A DNA stretch of 64,000 bases from NCBI RefSeq assembly GCF_019703515.2, contig NC_059374.1, positions 19,141,095-19,205,094 on the forward strand, written 5' to 3'. Below are positions 59,101 through 64,000 of this stretch, one piece after another. The notes below the pieces were generated by a model, which saw only the letters and a list, made by a program, of their open reading frames with translations, was not told the DNA's origin and ran no database searches. This DNA is from Myxocyprinus asiaticus. Its lineage: Eukaryota > Chordata > Actinopteri > Cypriniformes > Catostomidae. The position numbers were made by a program, and so were the translations under genes. Positions within the stretch are counted from its first letter, which is position 1, and each line of letters opens with the position of its first letter.

Positions 59101-61035
59101 GCTTTTTGGAACTATGTGATTGGCAAAAATCTGTTGATAGTTGCCGATAGTTTTTTTTGTTGTCGTTTTTCCTCTGATAATTACGTTTTTTTATATTGAA
59201 GAGAGGGCATTCAAAGAAAAATTTTACTATATGGAAACATCCCTCGTCAGCACATACATTGTGTGTCCAACTTAATATATTGTGAATAACAATAATATAT
59301 AGGCTATAAAAAGCTTAATTTTGGTAAATATTAAAAATAGAGCATTTCAACAGAGCCATGGCTCCGTCAAAATAAAAGTCCCGGTGTTAGTGTTAAAAGT
59401 CCTACGTTATGCACCCAGTCTTCTTTTTTTTCTGATTCTTATTGGGATTTTTTACTCTGGCCTCTATGTCTAGCCAACTAAGAAAATGTTATTACATTCT
59501 ATGAACTGATTTTAAAAATGATCGGCTGATTAATCGGTTATCAGCTTTTCACCACCTTAGTCATTGTTCTCTGCAAAATCCACTAACAGTCGACCTCTAC
59601 CTTAAATCACAAGTAAACTATGGTTAAAGCAAGAAAAACCTGATTTTCAAACATTGTTAGCGTTGCAGAATTCAAACAATGGGACAACAGATGCCATGGA
59701 CAACAGTCGTAGCTGACAGGAAGTATGCATTCAGTAAATGTTCAACAGATAAGTGTGACTGATCCATAGACAAACTCATAGATCAGCCAGTTCAGCTGAT
59801 CATGGAAATTAAGAAATGCATCCACTACACTGTTCTAAACAACAGTGAATGTATGTGATTAAAGTTATCTCAAGTCATCTTTAAAGATCTCTATAAAGCA
59901 TGCACAGCCAAACTGGTTTGACAAACACACCTGACAAGGTGGAGCGTTTAGCTTTCTAAGGTCAAGCAAACATGCATTACAGCGAACTTTTAACTACTGT
60001 TAGCACAGCACATGGTGAAATATGATCCTGTGATCTTTTACTTATTTGACTGCCATTACCTTTGAGTGTTGGATATAAGCCACCATGCCCACGCCCATCC
60101 TCCCACCACATAAGTCTTTTCATCAGACCCACAACAGGCACCTGCACATGAACAAAAAACAACAACCTATTCAAATCTACAACAGTGTAACAGCAATGAT
60201 AATCCCCACTGAAAAAGTCAAACATTACAAGATTATGATTAGTGTCAATGTTGAACTAAACTTGACATTAACTAGAAAAAGGCACAGTGGCAGTACCATA
60301 GTATCAGATGGCAATACAATGGTACTTTGATGTAAATCATGGCACTGTTTAAATATTTAAGCATCATGTATTTACATGATACTCCTAGGTATTTTAAAGA
60401 TTAACATGGTACAGGGGAACAAATTATTGCCAAGGTATTACCATTCTACATGTCCAAAAATAAAGACATGGTACTTTTGGTTGTGGCAAAAATCAGTTTA
60501 GCCACAATATATCACTATGAAGCAATACTGTGGCTGTTTCTATGAGCATAATCAGTAATGAATGGATTTCAGAGATATTAAATAATAATTCAGAGTGTAC
60601 CAGGATACAACTAGCAAACGATTCATGAAGGAAATTATTTGCTATACTGAAAATCACATTTCAATACGAAAATAATTAAACAAATAAAACGTCGTTTAAA
60701 TTTATGACAGCAAATTGGTTTAATTTTTGAAAATTGAATATATATGCGACTAAAAATAATCAAAAACAGTGATGATGAATGACTCGTGCAAATGCGGAAG
60801 CTGAGCTAACGTCAATTTAGCAAGCTAAGGCACGACAATTTGACATTATTTCCCTCATAATTCACAATGCATGCGAAAGCAAACACTGAAACATAAACTT
60901 TAATACATTTTAATTGCAGGAATCATAAACAGATAAAAAAAAGACCCTCATTACTAGCTATAGCAAGCGCACATCCATCACGATACCTGATACAACGAGC
61001 GCTTCATTTGGTCCAACAGTCAAGCAGCAACCCAT
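43046..61035 (-). CDS. flot2: Flotillin-2, complete, 11 coding exons
   Basis: Flotillin-2 is a peripheral membrane scaffold of the SPFH/prohibitin family. It forms hetero-oligomers with flotillin-1 at the plasma membrane and endosomes, where it organises lipid microdomains (family knowledge). Exons: 60987-61035, 60060-60141, 58915-59005, 56289-56412, 56069-56187, 48497-48610, 48285-48404, 47766-47980, 47274-47457, 45395-45544 and 43046-43084. They total 428 codons, the human FLOT2 length, with GT-AG introns and consistent phases. The N-terminus starts [20 protein letters not shown]: Gly2 fits N-myristoylation, and Cys4, Cys19 and Cys20 match the known palmitoylated positions, with Cys3 extra. 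The SPFH domain spans roughly residues 20-180; the coiled flotillin domain with Glu-Ala repeats ([22 protein letters not shown]) spans about 185-365. Intron 5 is 7.5 kb and full of transposons. Fish often keep two copies (flot2a, flot2b); which one this is cannot be told here. Confidence 0.97.
43143..45170. mobile_element. Putative DNA transposon in flot2 intron 10 with GTGAATCTCACAAA ends
   Basis: GCAGGTGAATCTCACAAAGA at the left and TTTTGTGAGATTCACACATG at the right are inverse, and CTGGGTCATGTTTC is mirrored by GAAATATGACCCAG. A similar single end lies at 47620-47680 (GACAGGTTTTGTGAGATTCA). The interior includes a second repeat at about 43425-44095. Confidence 0.55.
43425..44095 (+). mobile_element. 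Repeat with TAGTCT ends containing a short ORF
   Basis: TAGTCTTAGCCTCAGACGG at the left roughly mirrors GTCTGGCTACATGAGACTAG at the right. A frame beginning ATG at about 43598 reads [17 protein letters not shown] and stops eight codons later. A similar frame lies at 55710 (see findings). Origin uncertain. Confidence 0.45.
44096..45394. other. flot2 intron 10, AT-rich, no gene
   Basis: Long AT-rich sequence with a short (AAT)n run near 44970. No exon was recognised other than exon 10 at its right. Confidence 0.5.
45395..45544 (-). CDS. flot2: flot2 coding exon 10
   Basis: The exon encodes [20 protein letters not shown], then [20 protein letters not shown] and [10 protein letters not shown] (residues 367-416), the conserved C-terminal part. 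The acceptor is ACGCAG and the donor GTGAGA. Confidence 0.97.
45968..47221. mobile_element. TTAA element with AACCCTT ends in flot2 intron 9
   Basis: TTAACCCTTCTTTACTGTTC at the left and ACCCAAGGGTTAA at the right are inverse in outline, with TTAA at each limit. GGGTCAAATTTGA occurs twice inside (46143 and 47160). No transposase frame. A CA-rich stretch near 46400 is internal. Confidence 0.62.
47274..47457 (-). CDS. flot2: flot2 coding exon 9
   Basis: The exon encodes [20 protein letters not shown], then [20 protein letters not shown] and [13 protein letters not shown] (residues 305-366). [20 protein letters not shown] is a flotillin-2 signature; flotillin-1 differs here. Confidence 0.97.
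47766..47980 (-). CDS. flot2: flot2 coding exon 8
   Basis: The exon encodes [20 protein letters not shown] through [12 protein letters not shown] and [18 protein letters not shown], ending in two bases of a Lys codon (residues 234-305). This is the central coiled coil used in oligomerisation. Confidence 0.97.
48285..48404 (-). CDS. flot2: flot2 coding exon 7
   Basis: The exon encodes [20 protein letters not shown] then [20 protein letters not shown] (residues 194-233), coiled coil. The donor is GTTGGG. Confidence 0.97.
48497..48610 (-). CDS. flot2: flot2 coding exon 6
   Basis: The exon encodes [20 protein letters not shown] then [18 protein letters not shown] (residues 156-193), where the SPFH domain passes into the Glu-Ala coiled coil. 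It is flanked by CTTACAG and GTAAGA. Confidence 0.97.
48745..48768. repeat. Poly-A run
   Basis: An uninterrupted A run of more than 20 bases in flot2 intron 5, no other feature attached. Confidence 0.8.
48769..49235. other. flot2 intron 5, no feature seen
   Basis: No repeat terminus or coding block was recognised. Confidence 0.45.
49236..49650 (-). mobile_element. 5'-truncated L1-like LINE 3' end
   Basis: On the minus strand the sequence ends AAATAAAAAAGTTAAATGACC followed by about 15 A, that is, a polyadenylation signal and tail. Upstream, the translation has [15 protein letters not shown] and [18 protein letters not shown], resembling the C-terminus of fish L1-type ORF2. This clade differs from the L2 and Rex1 copies. 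A processed transcript of another gene is the alternative. Confidence 0.6.
51030..52590 (+). mobile_element. Tc1-like transposon, full length, inactive
   Basis: The ends CAGTGCATTCAGAAAGTATT and AATACTTTCTGAATGCACTG are exact inverses, flanked by TA (51028-51029 and 52591-52592). The length of 1561 bp is usual for Tc1. Outer and inner inverted repeat parts are visible (GGCTGCAACATAACAAAAT type). Confidence 0.95.
51430..52452 (+). pseudogene. Tc1-like transposase, disrupted
   Basis: The N-terminal DNA-binding region is intact ([39 protein letters not shown]). A stop at about 51752 and later frame changes break the catalytic part. Remnants [21 protein letters not shown] and [12 protein letters not shown] are still visible. 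QDNDPKH holds a catalytic Asp; LNLIKHLW replaces the usual LNPIEHLW, losing the Glu. It cannot encode an active enzyme. Confidence 0.9.
52647..53113 (+). mobile_element. tRNA-derived SINE, second copy, with 10-bp duplication
   Basis: The GGCCTGGGTAGCTCAG head, GAGTTCGAATCC B box and GGGCATTCCAAATTGGGAG tail region match the SINE at 41710. ATATTTATTG occurs on both sides (52637-52646 and 53114-53123). Its tail ends in (TA)n (about 53065-53115) instead of poly-A. Confidence 0.88.
55285..56068. other. flot2 intron 5, distal part with repeat ORF
   Basis: Contains a short frame at 55710-55801 resembling the one at 43598. No exon of flot2 lies here; exon 5 begins at its right. Confidence 0.45.
56069..56187 (-). 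CDS. flot2: flot2 coding exon 5
   Basis: The exon encodes [20 protein letters not shown] then [19 protein letters not shown] (residues 116-155). The donor is GTGGGT. The next intron is the largest of the gene. Confidence 0.97.
56289..56412 (-). CDS. flot2: flot2 coding exon 4
   Basis: The exon encodes [20 protein letters not shown] then [20 protein letters not shown] (residues 75-116). The donor is GTTAAT at 56288, a weaker but valid GT site. Confidence 0.97.
56413..57100. other. flot2 intron 3, near exon 4
   Basis: No transposon ends were recognised. A poly-T run at about 56590-56602 is the only low-complexity tract. Chance frames occur at 56781-57102. Confidence 0.45.
57100..57420 (-). 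repeat. Unclassified dispersed repeat, second copy
   Basis: Reverse-orientation match to 33900-34015 (AGAAGTATTTTTCCCATTAA against TTAATGGGAAAAATACTTCT). Both lie next to transposons. Family not recognised. Confidence 0.6.
57443..58790 (-). mobile_element. Tc1-like element with long inverted repeats and internal deletion
   Basis: The left end CAGAGGCAAGAAAAATATGC follows TA. Arms of roughly 200 bases pair imperfectly (for example AACACACAAACAATTATAG at the left against the inverse near 58660). The transposase is on the minus strand and lacks a large central piece. The right boundary is approximate. Confidence 0.78.
57745..58380 (-). pseudogene. Tc1-like transposase remnant
   Basis: The frame 58167-57856 reads [20 protein letters not shown], then [20 protein letters not shown] and [20 protein letters not shown]. 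After the region corresponding to NIIPVV the sequence jumps to the C-terminal WSKIPSEL type near 57760, so about a third of the protein, including the DxD block, is missing. Upstream minus-strand sequence to about 58380 still holds the N-terminal helices in broken frames. Confidence 0.82.
58915..59005 (-). CDS. flot2: flot2 coding exon 3
   Basis: The exon encodes [20 protein letters not shown] then [10 protein letters not shown] (residues 44-74), the core of the SPFH domain. The acceptor is CACTAG and the donor GTAAGC. Confidence 0.97.
59051..59601. mobile_element. Non-autonomous DNA element, TAGAGGTAGACCGAT ends
   Basis: TAGAGGTAGACCGATATATC at the left is matched by the inverse of CAGTCGACCTCTACC at the right. 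GATTAATCGGTTATCAGC and TTTTGGAACTATGTG are seen in the shorter copy at 31912-32160 in the opposite orientation. It lies in flot2 intron 2. Confidence 0.75.
59602..60059. other. flot2 intron 2, no feature seen
   Basis: Unique-looking sequence between the repeat and exon 2. Nothing coding was recognised. Confidence 0.5.
60060..60141 (-). CDS. flot2: flot2 coding exon 2
   Basis: The exon reads [20 protein letters not shown] then WLISNTQR in the phase left by exon 1. The other two frames are stopped or unrelated. It contains the CC pair at residues 19-20 and the Trp-rich hydrophobic segment that associates with the membrane. Confidence 0.96.
60142..60986. other. flot2 intron 1 with GGTACCATGG-type short repeats
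   Basis: Several small segments (GGCAATACAATGGTACTTTG, AAGACATGGTACTTTT) are a short dispersed repeat also seen at 61587-61668. No alternative first exon was identified. Confidence 0.45.
60987..61035 (-). CDS. flot2: flot2 coding exon 1
   Basis: This 49-nt exon begins at ATG 61035 and encodes [16 protein letters not shown] plus the first base of Gly17. The donor is [17 protein letters not shown] is nearly invariant in flotillin-2, which fixes the start. Residue 3 is Cys where human has Asn. Confidence 0.95.
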
Positions 61036-61360
61036 ACTTGCATTTAAATTAACAATAATTCCTTTCTTATGAATTCATATATCGTCAAACAATCTGTAAC
61101 AGTTTGTCTAATGGCCTTTTAAGAGCCCACCGCCCTAGTAAGAGAATAAATGTTTGTCAACACAGGCAACCCTGCCCACCACAAGAAGGAAGGAAGGGAG
61201 GTGAGTGATTGTGTATGGCTGCGTGTCAAACCTTATAAAACTGAGTACCTAAACAGCACTAGACAGCACTACTGAGCACTCGTCTGGATCGCCCGAACGC
61301 TTAAAAGCGCTGTCTAGTTAGGCCGCTTAGTAGGTTTCAAAGCACCGCCGATGTGTTGTC
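61036..61360 (-). promoter_or_regulatory. flot2: flot2 upstream region, probable 5' UTR and promoter
   Basis: This unique, more GC-balanced segment precedes the flot2 ATG and ends near transposon DNA. No TATA box in a convincing place was seen. The inference rests on position alone, and a non-coding first exon further upstream cannot be excluded. Confidence 0.4.
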
Positions 61361-61669
61361 ATGATTCGTGTAAATACTGACTGTATTCATGTCTAGTCTC
61401 TTTTCACAGATTAGCAATATGGACAAATCGAGTACATTGCACAATTTATATAATGTTTTAGTCGTTTTCAAAAGAGTAAACAATATCTTTTCGTGCTTTG
61501 ATTTGAGAAGTTTGAAGACACATGTCTAGACGACATTTTACAGTATGGACGTGGCATGTGATCAGCCTACCCTTACAAAAAGTACTGTGGTGTTTGGTAA
61601 TACCATGGCACTTTGATACAGTACCATAGTAATGAATGATTACTGCAAAGAAAAGAGTACCATGGTAGA

Positions 61670-62289
61670 CAGGGTTGTGGAGTAATGGAATACATGTAAT
61701 GGGATTACGTATTTAAAATACAAACTATAAGTAACTGTATTCCACTACAGTTACAATTTAAATAATTGGTAATTAGAATACAGTTACATTCAAAAAGTAT
61801 TTTGATTACTGAAGAGATTAGTTTTCATTTTATTGTCATTTGTTTCATTTAATATTTAGTCCTTTCAGATGGAAAATATTTATACATATAAATGATGCGA
61901 TCCAAAGTGCATTTGAACAGCGGTGAAACACTTTCTTATGATGCGTTACATTCATACGAGCAGACAGAGAAGTACATTTGAAGTAAGTTTGGAGCAGAAG
62001 AAATAGAAATAAACCTTGTGTAAATTGTCAGCTTTACGCTAAGCTAAAATATTATTTCTAGCCATTTTACATGCACGTTACCAGGCACGATCATATTTTT
62101 ATCAAGAAAATTCATGTTAGATCATAATTTATTTTTCTCTAGTAAGACCTTTGATATTAGGGCAAAAATCATATTCTTGATAATATTTTTTTTTTATTGT
62201 TTTCCTATAAAAATATAAAAAAATCCTTAAAAAAGATCAATTTGATTTATCTTGACACCGCATAAGATATTTAGGTTTTTCAGAGCATG

Positions 62290-62290
<1 letters not shown>
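61670..62290 (+). mobile_element. hAT-type element, 3'-truncated copy
   Basis: It starts CAGGGTTGTGGAGTAATGG and runs parallel to the 9662-10507 element for about 600 bases (for example GGGATTACGTATTTAAAATA). The match stops at a (TA)n tract. Confidence 0.85.

Positions 62291-62352
<62 letters not shown>
62291..62352. repeat. (TA)n microsatellite
   Basis: About 30 TA units at the junction where the forward hAT copy stops. Confidence 0.95.
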
Positions 62353-62356
<4 letters not shown>

Positions 62357-62509
62357 GAATTTTAATCAAAACTACCTTCCGTTATTATTTCTTTACACAC
62401 AAAATATGTTGCTCCATCATTAATTAATAAAAAGAAAATCTTTTGCCAATCTTGTGACCAAAAAAAGCACATTTTAAGGTGTGCCTTTGGCCCCATTGTA
62501 CCCTACAGT

Positions 62510-62960
62510 CAGGGTTGTGAGGGTTACTTTTGAAATGTATTCCACTACAGATTACAGAATACATGCTGTAAAATGGAATTTGTAATGTATTTCATTAGAT
62601 TACTCAAGGTCAGTAACATATTCTAAATACTTTGGATTACTTCTTCAGCACTGGTAGATTTTTTCACTTGTTTTGACTATAAAAACTCTGCCAGTACAAT
62701 AAGACAAAATACACATGTTAAAAATACATTCTCTGAAAAACATAAATATCTTATGCAGTGTTGTTTCTAAAACAAGATAAATCAAATCTTGTTTTAAGGA
62801 TTTTTAGATATTTTTACAGGAAAAAAATACAAAAATTATTATCAAGAATATGATTTTTGTCCTAATATCATAGATCTTACAAGAAAAAAAGAAATTATGA
62901 TCCAACGTGAATTTTCTTGATAAAAAATATGATCGTGCCTGGTAACGTGCATGTAAAACG
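62510..62960 (-). mobile_element. hAT-type element, inverted partial copy
   Basis: CAGGGTTGTGAGGGTTACTT is the right end of the 9662-10507 family, read on the minus strand. Similarity runs to CGTGCCTGGTAACGTGCATG near 62955 and then stops. Together with the forward copy it forms inverted arms of over 200 bases. Confidence 0.85.
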
Positions 62961-63094
62961 TAAGCGATTCATCATACAAAAGCCAACAATAGGCCTGTCT
63001 GCAGTATTGCACTGCTAAGTTCCAATAGTAGCAAGCGTAGTATGGACTCTATAGAGCAGAGGAAAGAAAGAGAAAGGATTTTTTTTCCCCCAGC

Positions 63095-63147
63095 CTTCTT
63101 TGCGCATATTTACCAAGGGTGCCAATATTTTTGGCCACTACTGTACA
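63095..63147. mobile_element. Fragment of a second Tc1-like terminal repeat
   Basis: AGGGTGCCAATATTTTTGGC followed by CACTACTGTA resembles a transposon terminus with TA at its end. It abuts the next element. Confidence 0.5.
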
Positions 63148-63149
63148 TA

Positions 63150-64000
63150 CACTGGTGGCCAAATGTTTGTAATAATGTACAGATTTTGCTGTTTCGGAAG
63201 GAAATTGGTACTTGAATTCACCAAAGTGGCATTCAACTGATCCCAAAGTATAGTCAGGACATTACTGATGTAAAAAACAGCACCATCACTATTTGAAAAA
63301 AGTCATTTTTGATCAAATCTAGACAGGCCCCATTTCCAGCAGTCATCACTCCAACACCTTATTCTTGAGTAATCATGCTAAATTGCTAATTTGGTGCTAG
63401 AAAATCACTTGCCATTATATCAAACACAGCTGAAAGCTATTTGGTTTGTTAAATGAAGCTTAACATTGTCTTTGTGTTTGTTTTTGAGTTGCCACAGTTT
63501 GCAATAGACTGGCATGTCTTAAGGTCAATATTAGGTCAAAAATGGCAAACAGCTTTCTCTAGAAACTCATCAGTCAAACATTGTTTTGAGGAATGAAGGC
63601 TATACAATGCTTGAAATTGCCAAAAAACTGAAGATTTCATACAAAGGTGTATGCTACAGTCTTCAAAGACAAAAGACAACTGGCTCTAACAAGGACAGAA
63701 AGAGATGTGGAAGGCCAGATGTACAACTAAACAAGAGGATAAGTACATCAGAGTCTCTAGTTTGAGAAACAGATGCCTCACATGTCCTCAGCTGACAGCT
63801 TCATTGAATTCTACCTGCTCAACACCAGTTTCATGTACAACAGTAAAGAGAAGACTCAGGGGTGCAGGCCTTATGGGGAGAATTGCAAAGAAAAAGCCAC
63901 TTTCGAAACAGAAAATCAAAAAGTAAAGGTTAGAGTGGGCAAAGAAACACAGACATTGAACAACAGATAATTGGAAAAGAGTGTTATGGATCTTAACCTC
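63150..64000 (+). mobile_element. Tc1-like transposon, left part, runs off the window
   Basis: The left end CACTGGTGGCCAAATGTTTG follows TA (63148-63149). The transposase starts near 63543 with RNEGYTMLEIAKKLKISYKG and RKRCGRPDVQLNKRISTSES, then stops near 63763. The rest of the frame is broken and continues past the window edge. Confidence 0.8.

Overview
The window comes from a vertebrate nuclear genome, almost certainly a teleost fish and probably a cyprinid. The fish call rests on intron-split genes whose proteins match the vertebrate GALNT17 and FLOT2 families, and on a dense load of fish-type transposons: Tc1-like elements, hAT derivatives, TTAA-flanked MITEs, L2- and Rex1-type LINEs and tRNA-derived SINEs. 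The species cannot be named from the sequence alone. No prokaryotic genes, CRISPR arrays or operons are present.

Two protein-coding genes are supported, both on the minus strand. (1) galnt17 is represented by its first five coding exons (4251-10898). It encodes a Golgi type II membrane protein of the polypeptide GalNAc-transferase family; the remaining exons lie beyond the left edge. (2) flot2 is complete in eleven coding exons (43046-61035). It encodes a 428-residue flotillin-2, the same length as the human protein. The splice sites listed were read directly: each intron is GT-AG and all reading phases join. The two genes act in different places (Golgi O-glycosylation versus membrane scaffolding), and nothing suggests they work together.

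Layout. 1-4250: galnt17 intron 5, with a long-TIR element, a hAT element carrying a perfect 8-bp target-site duplication, and a TTAA MITE. 4251-10898: galnt17 exons 5 to 1; intron 3 holds a 1.6-kb minisatellite interrupted by a LINE tail, and intron 1 holds a degenerate duplication and a second hAT element. 10971-11110: a 140-bp MITE directly upstream of the galnt17 start. 11.1-43.0 kb: intergenic DNA with an L2-type LINE (15.7-21.2 kb), several MITEs, a 453-bp tandem duplication, a telomere-like tract inside a MITE, AT microsatellites and a Rex1-type LINE (34.3-37.6 kb). 43.0-61.0 kb: flot2. Its 7.5-kb intron 5 is enlarged by a hAT element that itself contains a Tc1 element and a SINE. 61-64 kb: the flot2 upstream region, an inverted pair of hAT copies around a TA repeat, and a Tc1-like element that runs off the right edge.

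I see no clear novel functional system. The most useful points are the MGCC N-terminus of flot2, the MITE at the galnt17 promoter, the nested TE structures with readable target-site duplications, and a pair of repeats that each carry a short, similar open reading frame of uncertain origin.
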